Source: an uncultured Candidatus Nitrosopumilus sp.
GTDB taxonomy: Archaea; Thermoproteota; Nitrososphaeria; Nitrososphaerales; Nitrosopumilaceae
Direction of reading: 5' to 3'
NCBI GenBank assembly: GCA_951812645.1
Contig: CATOSM010000001.1
Span: forward strand, 1,591,560-1,655,559
DNA: 64,000 bases
Numbering within the stretch: the stretch's first letter is position 1; every line of letters starts with the position of its first letter. A model generated the notes under the pieces. It was not told the origin of the DNA and did no database searches. It was given only the letters and a program-made list of their open reading frames with translations. Position numbers and translations under genes: made by a program. Below, in pieces: positions 17,950-26,557 of this stretch.

Positions 17950-18479
17950 TTACCTGTGCCATCTCCATAAATGCCTGTTAGTGCTTTTTGGTATTGCACC
18001 ATCCTTCCATCGTTTCATCTCAAAAATCCAAACCGCTGAATCTGGATTTGAAAAATCAACATCATCACATCCTACGTGTAGCATTTTGCTGCCAAGTTTA
18101 ATTTCTCATGTAGGTTCTCATATGCTATCATCTGCCCTTTTGCCATGCTGATTTTATCATTATGAAATCCCCTGAACTCTAAAATTATGAAACTGCCTTT
18201 ATGTTCGATGAGCCAATCGACATCTGTCCCTCCTGAGGCCACCATCCCATGAACAATGAGGCCTCCCAAGATTTCTCTTCCCCGTGCAAATTCAGATTCA
18301 TCAAAAATCTGATATTTTGCCTTTGCACTTTTACGCGTAATCTGTCTGGAAATTTGTTCAGATTGTGGAGGATTCTTTTTTTCATATGGTGTATCAACCA
18401 AATCACTTGTTTCATTGGCCGATATTTTTTGAATTCTTAACTGAATGATAAGGGAGCTTGTAAAATTCAGTACATCCAT
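17950..18479 (-). pseudogene. PD-(D/E)XK nuclease-like protein, frameshifted
   Basis: Two adjoining frames. The first (18072-18479, 135 residues) contains GGTDVDWLIEH and FIILEFRGF, the D...ExK/R core of PD-(D/E)XK nucleases with Arg in place of Lys, followed by KGQMIAYENLHEKL, the usual Q-x-x-x-Y helix. The frame then stops. In the next frame, LGSKMLHVGCDDVDFSNPDSAVWIFEMKRWKDG continues plausibly to a TAA at 17950. A shift near 18090-18105 would join them into about 175 residues. It may be a sequencing error or true decay. Confidence 0.55.
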
Positions 18480-18494
18480 TTCTGACTTTATGTC

Positions 18495-18712
18495 CTATCT
18501 GGAAAAACACTCATTTCCAGTGCCCTTGTAAAGCACAAAATATTCATCCTGATTTTTTCTATCCTTTTTTGCATTCAAAGCATCTTGATACATTTCAAAA
18601 TGCTCTATCAAGTACAACTGATTTCCAGGCTCTGCAAAATAGTCTATTCCAACTAGATCAAACCCCGTTTCGGGAGTCAATTTGACCTTTTGATCCCCAT
18701 AGGTGTCTTTAG

Positions 18713-18722
<10 letters not shown>
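18495..18722 (-). CDS. small protein of unknown function
   Basis: A 75-residue acidic and Lys-rich protein (PETGFDLVGIDYFAEPGNQLYLIEHF). It starts within the last codons of tbp on the same strand and precedes the nuclease-like frame, so all three probably share a transcript. No family recognised. Confidence 0.55.
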
Positions 18723-19288
<566 letters not shown>

Positions 19289-19299
19289 GACGAGGGACT

Positions 19300-19322
19300 T
19301 TATATATCCCCTTTATATATAC
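19300..19322 (-). promoter_or_regulatory. tbp promoter with tandem TATA motifs
   Basis: Read on the minus strand, TATATATAAAGG and GATATATAAAG lie in tandem. The upstream one is about 25 bases from the ATG at 19288, which suits a leaderless start. The mobile-element target duplication begins 4 bases upstream of the region. Confidence 0.6.
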
Positions 19323-19333
19323 CAGTCAAATTT

Positions 19334-19378
19334 CATTATGTTAAATTTTTGACGGATTTCGTACAAATTCCCACGATG
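19334..19378 (+). repeat. left terminal inverted repeat of the outer element
   Basis: Begins CATTATGTTAAATT and includes TTGACGGATTTCGTAC; matched in inverse orientation by 22011-22055. Confidence 0.85.
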
Positions 19379-19502
19379 TTAATTTCGATGGATGGAATGT
19401 TGAGTTAGAGGGATTGAATCCAAAAATTTTATTTTTTTATATCCTTTGCACCATATCTCCCATAATCATTACCACCACCAATGAAAGCTCTGTTTTTACA
19501 TG

Positions 19503-20388
19503 AACATTCAACTCATCTTAAAACCCTGCAATACGTCAAAAATGGCGCAATGCTAACCAGCCCGGGATAATTTCCCGCGTTTCTTTCACATCTGATTCCT
19601 GTTCTGTGAAACCCGTTTTTCAGCCAGGCAAAGAACCGTTCCACTACGAATCCTGTCCTGTTGTAACTGTCCCTGCCTGCATCATCATCTGCCGTCCTGC
19701 TGTTTTTTCTAAAGGGAATGCACGGAATGACGTTTCTTGATCTTGCATAACTGCGGATTGGTTTTGAATCGTATCCCCTGTCTGCATAGACTGAAACTAT
19801 CTGTTCCATCATGGAATCGTCTGCAAAATCCGAAATTGATTCCATCACGTCTACGAATTTCGTACTGTCGTGAATGTCTGCAGGGCTCATTACAATTGAT
19901 ACTGGCAGGCCGGTACCGTCTGTTGCAACGTGTAATTTCGTGCCCGTGACTCTCTTGAATCCGTCAAATCCGATCACATCGCCCCTTTTTTGGAGGGAAC
20001 TGATGAATCAATCGATATTTTTTGCAGGTTGATTTTTCCCTGTCTGTGTGCGGATTTGATTGCACGCCCCAAAATCTTTTTCCATGTGCCAAACTCCTGC
20101 CATCCTCTTGGCCTTGGATTGGCAGCTGAACCATCACCGCATGTTTTTGGCATCTCACTCCACCTGCATCCGGAAACCAGCACGCAGGTGATTCCATTTA
20201 AAACCGTTCGGTCATTGCTTCTTGGGCGTCCTGTGGCGGCAGGTTTTGGCAGCAGCGGTTCCATCATGTCCCGCTGTCTGTCTGTTATCTCGGTGAATTT
20301 CATGTACAGTTTGGAAACTAACAGCTCATGGATCCAAATGATCCCCAAATATTGTCCAAGGGGTTAGTTTTAAGATGAGTTGAATGTT
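19503..20388 (-). mobile_element. IS5-family insertion sequence, copy A
   Basis: About 886 bp with inverted ends AACATTCAACTCATCTTAAA at 19503 and its complement ending at 20388. It carries one transposase read on the minus strand through a frameshift. No clean target duplication is visible because the inverted match runs to the outermost bases. Confidence 0.8.
19513..20348 (-). CDS. IS5-family DDE transposase in two frames (-1 frameshift)
   Basis: The N-terminal frame (19974-20348) has EITDRQRDMMEPLLPKP, CRWSEMP and the first catalytic Asp in ISIDSS. The C-terminal frame (19513-19977) has the second Asp in HDSTKF or ADRGYDS and VERFFAWLKN with the terminal Glu. At the junction the bases are AAAAAAG; sliding back one base there joins SKK directly to RGDVIGFDGFK, matching copy B, which reads through in one frame. 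This is the arrangement of IS5-group transposases made by programmed -1 frameshifting, so this copy may be functional. Confidence 0.78.
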
Positions 20389-20423
20389 GTAATTTCAATA
20401 AATCTCAAAAAATGACTAATATT

Positions 20424-20693
20424 TTATTCTTTGTAAAAGTTGACAAACTCAACTATGTTTTCTCTTACTTCATAGATAAGCATCCAACCCGAAGTAAATT
20501 TTAGTTTTTTAAATTTGTCATCAGGACACGTTGCACAACCACCTATATTGTTTGGGGACGGATGGTTTGCAATTTGTATTGTGTGATGATAGACCAGATC
20601 CCTGTCAGTTTTGGATTTTAAGAGTCCGTGTTTTACATCAAACCTAGGAGAATATTTTCTTATGAATCTAGTATTAGGGTCGGGGTAAGACAT
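20424..20693 (-). CDS. RelE/ParE-like toxin candidate
   Basis: An 89-residue basic protein ending SGWMLIYEVRENIVEFVNFYKE (written here in parts: SGWMLIYEVREN then IVEFVNFYKE), a strand pattern seen at the C-terminus of RelE-fold toxins. It follows a 44-residue acidic protein by 13 bases, the classic antitoxin-toxin order. It also has two Cys (GGCATCPDD) that are not typical. It lies inside the mobile element. Family assignment is inference. Confidence 0.45.
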   Translation of the reverse strand: MSYPDPNTRFIRKYSPRFDVKHGLLKSKTDRDLVYHHTIQIANHPSPNNIGGCATCPDDKFKKLKFTSGWMLIYEVRENIVEFVNFYKE

Positions 20694-20706
20694 TGTGTAT
20701 TATAGT

Positions 20707-20841
20707 TTATTGAGACAACTCATCTACAGATTCTAGGTTTAGCTTCTTGTCCATTTTGTATTGTACCACCAAATCAGTATCCTTGTCTTCCCATGATGTT
20801 TCAACAATGGACTCTGTGATATCTTCAGCGGAGTTGTTCAT
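20707..20841 (-). CDS. antitoxin-like small acidic protein
   Basis: A 44-residue frame starting MNNSAEDITESIVETSWED and ending VDELSQ. It is acidic and directly ahead of the toxin-like gene. Size, charge and order suit an antitoxin; no DNA-binding fold is evident. Confidence 0.4.
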   Translation of the reverse strand: MNNSAEDITESIVETSWEDKDTDLVVQYKMDKKLNLESVDELSQ

Positions 20842-20887
20842 GTATAGCCTAAATATTCAGGTTAAATAAAGTTAGCGTCAAACCAAA

Positions 20888-21756
20888 TTGAACTTATCCT
20901 AAAACCCTCCAATACATCATGACGCATGCCAGATACACAAACCCGAGACAGTTGTCACAGTTCCCTTCGTATCTGACTGCCGTCCCGTGAAGCCCGCACT
21001 TGAGCCAGGCAAGGAACCGCTCTACGACAAACCCTTCTTGCCATAATGTTTTTGGCTCCTGTTTTGTGCAACGTTCCTTGAGTTCCTTTTGTATGGAATG
21101 CAACAGTCAATCCCATGGGATCCCAGATAGCTTCTGATGCATGCCGCATCGTATCCCCTGTCGGCATACGCTGAGATGATCTCCCGTATCAAATCATCAC
21201 CTACAAGTTCTGAGATGTTCTCTAACACATCAATGAATTTCGTACTGTCATGGACATTTGCAGGGCTGGCCCTAATTGAGATTGGCAGTCCTGTCCTGTC
21301 TGCTGCAACGTGAATCTTTGTGCCCAGGATCTTCCTGAACCCGTCATATCCTGTTTTGTCCCCCCTTTTTTTGGCGGCAACTGATGATGAATCAACTGAA
21401 ATTTTTTCCAGGCAAATCTTTTCCTGTCTGTGTGCGGATTTTATCAGTCCTGATAGAATCCTTTTCCATGTTCCCTTTTGCTGCAGCTCTGAGAATCTCA
21501 GATGCGCGGTGGATTTTGAACCGCATCTGCCCGCCTGCATCCGGTTGTTAGGACAAACAATATTACGTTGATTGTGTTTCTGTCATTGCATCCTGGCCTT
21601 CCTGTTTTGGCAGGCTTTGGCAGATGTGTTGCAACTGTGTTCCATTGAATGTCTGACATTTCTTTGTGAATCATGAAAGATACGTCAGCAGGGTCATTCT
21701 TGGATCCCGATTGTCATGAATTATTTACAAAATGATCGGTTTTAGGATGAGTTGAA
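20888..21756 (-). pseudogene. IS5-family insertion sequence, copy B, decayed
   Basis: Ends match in inverse orientation (19 bp, two mismatches) and resemble those of copy A. The transposase is broken into at least three frames. The middle one (21022-21540) reads SVDSSSVAAKKRGDKTGYDGF through an A7 run without needing a shift. It leaves frame near 21060-21100, before FVVERFLAWLK in 20894-21103. The N-terminal part before GCR lies in another frame at 21541-21620. It cannot make an intact transposase. Confidence 0.75.
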
Positions 21757-21757
21757 T

Positions 21758-21984
21758 ATGGCTTTAGCATTAGATATCATACGTCAAATTTTTGAAGAAA
21801 AAAAGAATTAGCATTAGATGAATTATATGAAATTCTTTCTCAAAATCGTAAATTTACATTATCAGAAGGAAAATTGAAACATAGGATTAGAAGCAGCATA
21901 TATCCACTCAAGAAAAATGAAGAAATAACTAGAATAAAGGATTCAACTTATAAAAAACGGATTAAACATTTTCAATCCTTCTAA
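21758..21984 (+). pseudogene. winged-helix-like protein, one base missing in an A-run
   Basis: MALALDIIRQIFEEKK stops at an AAAAAAA run; with one more A the frame continues ELALDELYEILSQNRKF to KRIKHFQSF, giving about 75 residues with a helix-turn-helix-like pattern. The total length is one base short of a multiple of three. Located inside the outer element just before its right end, so it may be an original cargo gene. Confidence 0.55.
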
Positions 21985-22010
21985 CTTAACACACCATCCC
22001 TCGAAATGAA

Positions 22011-22055
22011 CATCTGGGAAATTTGTACGAAATCCGTCAATAATTTAACAGAATG
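22011..22055 (-). repeat. right terminal inverted repeat of the outer element
   Basis: Inverse partner of 19334-19378; on the minus strand it begins CATTCTGTTAAATT. Confidence 0.85.
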
Positions 22056-22083
22056 TCAAATTTTTTGAGAATTTTTAATTTTT

Positions 22084-22539
22084 CTAGTGATGTCCAACCC
22101 ACTGATATCGATATTCCTCATCAATGATATCTGACACTATCTCCTTGTTTTTGATTTTGGCTTTTGGAATCTCCATATCAAATAATCCTAATTGGCCTTT
22201 ACACGGAATTGGAATTCTAAACGGTTTTGCATTTTTTAATAAAAATCCAAATGTTTTGTTTTGAAATCTTTTAATTGAGAAATGACATTTTTTATCTGAT
22301 CTAATTTCTTTTAGCGAATCATATTTTTTAACACCATATAGCTGGGCTTTACCAACGACTGCACCCGTGACAAATTTTTTCTGCATTTTTAGTCTTTTAG
22401 CATCATCGCCTCTTATTTTTAATGGTGCATGAATCAAAAAATCTCCACGGAAGTCAGTACTCCAACTCCTTAACTCGACGGTCTTTTTTCCAGAAATAAT
22501 CAAATCGGCAAATGGTTGTGAAACTGAAAGACACTTCAA
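22084..22539 (-). CDS. ASCH-domain protein
   Basis: A 151-residue protein starting MKCLSVSQPFADLIISGKKTVELR: the ASCH fold signature (SxxxPxxxxIxxGxKxxExR). ASCH proteins bind or act on RNA or modified nucleosides. A basic stretch (KAKIKNKE) follows. The gene ends 29 bases from the mobile element and starts 3 bases from the PLP-rhodanese gene, so the two are cotranscribed. Confidence 0.85.
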   Translation of the reverse strand: MKCLSVSQPFADLIISGKKTVELRSWSTDFRGDFLIHAPLKIRGDDAKRLKMQKKFVTGAVVGKAQLYGVKKYDSLKEIRSDKKCHFSIKRFQNKTFGFLLKNAKPFRIPIPCKGQLGLFDMEIPKAKIKNKEIVSDIIDEEYRYQWVGHH

Positions 22540-22542
22540 GAT

Positions 22543-24105
22543 TTATTCTGTAGCTGCCTTGATGTATTGACCTGGGTTCTTGCCTTGACCTTCGGGCAGA
22601 TTTGTTATTCCGCCATTCAAACTCTCAGTTTTTATCCCTTTACTTGCAAGTACCTGTGCAGTCATAAGTGATGTGTTTCCTGCCATGCAAATCAACAGTG
22701 ATTTACCCTTAGAGCCATCCAGATCTTTATTGAGTTCTTCTGGAACCTGCCGTGTTGATAACAATTCATTGATTGTACTAGCTTTTGGTATTGCAATCTT
22801 TTCTTTGTCTACTCCTAGAGATCTAGCAATCATTTCAACGCCCTCTTCTTTTGGAGTATACGATGTATGAACCCATATCACTTTGTCATATTCTTGGACA
22901 CCTGATGATGCCTCATCCAATGAGACTTGAATGCGCTGATTGTTTGACATGGCCTTGAGATTCTTCCTATACTTCTCTATGCCATCGGCCACTACGACTA
23001 TAAACTTACCCCTATCTCCACCACTGAGCATCTCCAATACTGAGTATAGTGCCAGTGCCGTACTTTCGCCAATATCGTGGCCCCTGTCTACAAGGAATTT
23101 GAGTAAATGTCTTGCCTGGCCAAAATCCACCTCATGTTCTGCTGCATATGCGTCTGGATTATACAACTTCAATCCGTCTGCTTTTGCCTTTGTTCTAATT
23201 CCTGCTACGTCCTGGCCTGCAGGTGGAAATACCACGTGTATTGCCTTTTTGCCATATTTTTCATTCATGTATCTGCCTAATCCTCCCGATGTGCCGCCAG
23301 TTCCAAAAGTACACATTATTCTATAATCTTCTAACGAATCATTTTTTTCTTGCAACTGCTGCTCAATTTCCACTGCTGTAACTGCCTGGTGTGCGTTAAT
23401 GTTTAGTTCATTGTCGTATTGCTCTGGACAAAAACATCCGTAAATTTTTGCCAACAGTTTTGCTAAATTAATAATGTCCTGTGCTGCTAGCAGTTCCTCA
23501 ATTTCAGTAATGGAACTGTCAAAAATTGCAGGATCAAAATCAAGTTGAGCTAGTTGAGACCGAACATTTCCTGCAGTTGCCTTTGCTTTTAGTGCATCAG
23601 CATCACCATCTTTCATTCCCGGTGCCGGACAAATATCCATATCCAAATCCACTATTCGAATATTCTCATCTCTTAATTCTTTGAAGACCCCTTCCTGCAG
23701 TCTTCTTGAAACAAGAGAAATCACAGTCAGTCCCAACTTTGACATTTGGCCCAAGGCAATTCCAAAGTTGCCTGATGTTGCTTCTATGATTGTCTGATTA
23801 CTTTTCAACTTGCCTGTTTTAATTGCATCGTGCATAATGTGAATCGCAGGTCTAACTTTGATTGAACCAGTTAGCAGGTTGGCATCAAATTTTCCATATA
23901 CTTTCAAATCCAAACCTGATATGTCAAGCTTGTAGAGATTTTTGGCACACTCTTTGAGATCTGCGGTAAGGTCAACTAACGGCGTTGCGTTTACCACCCT
24001 GTTATCTTCCAGGTGTGGAATCTTGTTCCAAATCCCATGTTCAAATTTTTCCAATAATGCCTTATCACAATTATCTTCAGACATATTTTCTCTAGATGCA
24101 GTCAT
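22543..24105 (-). CDS. PLP-dependent cysteine-synthase-like enzyme fused to a rhodanese domain
   Basis: A 520-residue protein. The first about 390 residues are a fold-type II PLP enzyme: the Schiff-base Lys in LTGSIKVRPA near residue 83, the SGNFG substrate loop near 110, and the phosphate loop GTGGTSGG near 275. Residues 400-515 resemble a rhodanese, with the active loop CMAGNTS. A cysteine synthase joined to a sulfurtransferase would pass sulfur between persulfide and amino acid; the substrate is not certain. An internal ATG (M8) is a possible start. Confidence 0.8.
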   Translation of the reverse strand: MTASRENMSEDNCDKALLEKFEHGIWNKIPHLEDNRVVNATPLVDLTADLKECAKNLYKLDISGLDLKVYGKFDANLLTGSIKVRPAIHIMHDAIKTGKLKSNQTIIEATSGNFGIALGQMSKLGLTVISLVSRRLQEGVFKELRDENIRIVDLDMDICPAPGMKDGDADALKAKATAGNVRSQLAQLDFDPAIFDSSITEIEELLAAQDIINLAKLLAKIYGCFCPEQYDNELNINAHQAVTAVEIEQQLQEKNDSLEDYRIMCTFGTGGTSGGLGRYMNEKYGKKAIHVVFPPAGQDVAGIRTKAKADGLKLYNPDAYAAEHEVDFGQARHLLKFLVDRGHDIGESTALALYSVLEMLSGGDRGKFIVVVADGIEKYRKNLKAMSNNQRIQVSLDEASSGVQEYDKVIWVHTSYTPKEEGVEMIARSLGVDKEKIAIPKASTINELLSTRQVPEELNKDLDGSKGKSLLICMAGNTSLMTAQVLASKGIKTESLNGGITNLPEGQGKNPGQYIKAATE

Positions 24106-24159
24106 TTTTTCTGCTCATATAAAATATCTGATATAGCACGATGTAAACCGGTTTTCATT

Positions 24160-25722
24160 TCATACCTCTAAAATCCTGATGACCTTATTTGGAATATCGT
24201 TTAACCTGCTGACTGCCATAGTTTTTTCATATCCCAGGCGTCTCAAATTATTTGCTATTGCAGTTGCCCTCACCGTACTTGGGCCTAATCCCAGAGCCAC
24301 CATGCTGATTCCCAACCCTTTGAATGATTTGCCCATGCTTCTGACCGCATCAGGATCTGACGGTTCCCCGTCAGTCAATGTCAAAAAAATATCTGGTCTT
24401 TTTGATTGCAAAATTGGAAACATTTTGTCATAAACCTCGGCCAGTGGTGTGGATCCATTGGCAACGATTTTTGCCAATCTCTTTGCAGTTGTGCTATTCC
24501 ATTTCACATTTTCTGGTTTAATTGACCAGCAAACCATTGATCTATTTTCTGTACTAAATGCATATACTGCAAACTTGACTTTAAGAAATGACAGCACTTC
24601 ACACAATGCCAGCGTTGCCTTTTTGTATTCAATTGCATCTGATGCAATGCTAGATGAATGATCTAATAATATCACAATCTTTGTCTTAATTGATTTTCTA
24701 ATGTCTGTAAAAAACGGTTCATGCCCCTGAATGTAACTTTCCTCATCGAATTCATCGCCTGAGACTAGATGTCGTTCCTTCCAACCTGTTTTCCATTCCT
24801 TAAATTTCGTTTTTAACCCGTTAATAAGGCCCATGTCATAGATTGTAGTTTCATCGATGTTTCTATCTGCTGGAACTTGAACTCCTATCGCTTCAGTCGC
24901 CAATCCTTTGTTCTCTGTTTTTTTATCTTCATCTAACAGCACCCTGTATTCATCATATACCCCTTCACCTTGAATCACTGACGCTGGATCAATTTTTCCC
25001 AAATCCCCTTCCTTATTTTCCGAAATCACTCTTAGTACTTTTAACAATTCCTCTTCTGACAACGCCATTCCCGCTTTCATGAATGGAAGTGATATTGGAA
25101 TTGTCAAAAGGGAATCAATATCCAGCATCTTTATTATTTGACTAACATTTTTTTCAATCCATTCTGTATCCTGTCTTTCCTCAATTGCCTGTTTGACAAT
25201 TTTTTTTGCAAATTCTGCTGCCTGTTTTACCTTTGTAAAACTACTTGCTTGGATTTCCCCTTTTAATACGCCAAACATAAAATACTGGTAAAACGCCTCT
25301 ACCGTCCTTGCTTTTCCATAAACCGTGTGCAGTTGTGGCCTTGCAACAAGCATGTAGGTATAATTAAAAATAATCTCTGCATCCATTCCTCTCCAAATCC
25401 TTCTACCCAACCGTTCAATCCTTTGGGTTTCCATTGTATTCAGAATAAACCCAAACGCATGGTCGTTACTGAGAACTTTTTTAGAATATCTTATTCTCAT
25501 TCCCTCATACCATAACGAGGTTCTAAATTGACGGTATTTTTGAAAGTCGTTCCCAATTCGTTTTTCCAATGGAGTTAGAGATACCCTGTTCTCTTTTAGG
25601 TGGGTTTTCGTTTCTGTTTTGTCTGAAATTTCTACTATTACGCTGTCTTTTTCAGCCCATCTTCTGACAAGAAAAGTCGCTATTTCACCCAATGAATCAC
25701 TTTGAAGTTGGACTGCTTGCAT
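24160..25722 (-). CDS. von Willebrand factor A domain protein (CoxE/NorD-like)
   Basis: A 520-residue cytosolic protein. The first 330 residues are helical and charged. A VWA domain follows, with the MIDAS motif DHSSS, the later Thr in GSTPLAEV and TDGEPSD as the third metal segment. It starts directly at the stop of the MoxR-type ATPase, so they are translated together. Such pairs insert metals or remodel complexes (NorQ/NorD, CbbQ/CbbO). The client enzyme is not identified here. Confidence 0.85.
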   Translation of the reverse strand: MQAVQLQSDSLGEIATFLVRRWAEKDSVIVEISDKTETKTHLKENRVSLTPLEKRIGNDFQKYRQFRTSLWYEGMRIRYSKKVLSNDHAFGFILNTMETQRIERLGRRIWRGMDAEIIFNYTYMLVARPQLHTVYGKARTVEAFYQYFMFGVLKGEIQASSFTKVKQAAEFAKKIVKQAIEERQDTEWIEKNVSQIIKMLDIDSLLTIPISLPFMKAGMALSEEELLKVLRVISENKEGDLGKIDPASVIQGEGVYDEYRVLLDEDKKTENKGLATEAIGVQVPADRNIDETTIYDMGLINGLKTKFKEWKTGWKERHLVSGDEFDEESYIQGHEPFFTDIRKSIKTKIVILLDHSSSIASDAIEYKKATLALCEVLSFLKVKFAVYAFSTENRSMVCWSIKPENVKWNSTTAKRLAKIVANGSTPLAEVYDKMFPILQSKRPDIFLTLTDGEPSDPDAVRSMGKSFKGLGISMVALGLGPSTVRATAIANNLRRLGYEKTMAVSRLNDIPNKVIRILEV

Positions 25723-26517
25723 TTAGTTCCCAAACATAGAGGTTATGATGTCGCTTACTTTTTGATATTCTATATCTCCCCATTGTGCATAAACATTTCC
25801 AAAAACAATAACTGCAACCTCTTTCGGTGACATTCCTTTGCCTAATAATTTAGCAAAAGCAATAGTTTCCCTTAAACTTGGAGAATAAAACAATTCTTCA
25901 ACTGCAGCTGCCCGTCTTAGCGTATTTGCCAGTTTGATTGCCTGTGCCATTTCAGATTCGTAATTTCCTGATACATATTTCTTCACAATCTCTAATTCCA
26001 TCTCTTCAGGAGGATATTCCAATCTGACCCGTACTGGAAATCTGCTTAGCAGCTGTGGTGGTAACTCTTTAGTCCCACTGTGTGTTAACGGATTAATTGT
26101 GGAAACCACAAACCAACCATCTCTTGCTTTGATCACCTCGCCTGCCGATTCTTTTAATGCAATCTGGCGCCTGTCATCCAATGCTTCGTCTAATCTAAGC
26201 AAAACATCTGCTTCGGCTGAATTGATTTCATCCAGATAAAGCATATCCCCACTTTTCATTGATTTGATCAAAAGGCCTTCGTCAAAACTAACCGTTCCAT
26301 CTGTCAGTGTTTTAGTACCAATCAAGTGGCTCTCTCTAGTTCTTAGGCTGAAATTAATTGATTCTAGACTGACGTTCTTGCTTTTGGCAAAATCCCTCAC
26401 TAGGGATGTCTTGCCTGTTCCTTTCGGGCCTATTATGAGCACAAAAAGACCCGCATCATATGCCCTGTTTAGAATTTCAATCGAGTTATTCCAATCCAGA
26501 TATTGTACCTCTTCCAA
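25723..26517 (-). CDS. MoxR-type AAA+ ATPase (NorQ/CbbQ-like)
   Basis: A 264-residue AAA+ protein: Walker A GPKGTGKT near residue 30, Walker B MLYLDEIN near 92, sensor STINP near 140 and the arginine-rich LLSRFPVRV. It works with the adjacent VWA protein, whose start touches its stop, as a chaperone for cofactor insertion or complex activation. Confidence 0.9.
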   Translation of the reverse strand: MEEVQYLDWNNSIEILNRAYDAGLFVLIIGPKGTGKTSLVRDFAKSKNVSLESINFSLRTRESHLIGTKTLTDGTVSFDEGLLIKSMKSGDMLYLDEINSAEADVLLRLDEALDDRRQIALKESAGEVIKARDGWFVVSTINPLTHSGTKELPPQLLSRFPVRVRLEYPPEEMELEIVKKYVSGNYESEMAQAIKLANTLRRAAAVEELFYSPSLRETIAFAKLLGKGMSPKEVAVIVFGNVYAQWGDIEYQKVSDIITSMFGN

Positions 26518-26557
26518 AGTACGTTTTCAATGATTTAAACGATATTTAATATTAGAT

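Larger units (their letters stand above)
19326..22063. mobile_element. transposable element with 45-bp inverted ends and 8-bp target duplication
   Basis: The ends 19334-19378 and 22011-22055 are inverted copies of one another (about 41 of 45 positions; two substitutions and two one-base gaps). They are bounded outside by the direct repeat TCAAATTT at 19326-19333 and 22056-22063, the expected footprint of insertion. The 2722-bp body holds two IS5-type elements, an antitoxin/toxin-like pair and a broken winged-helix gene, but no transposase that obviously belongs to the outer ends. It separates the tbp promoter from the ASCH gene. Confidence 0.82.
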
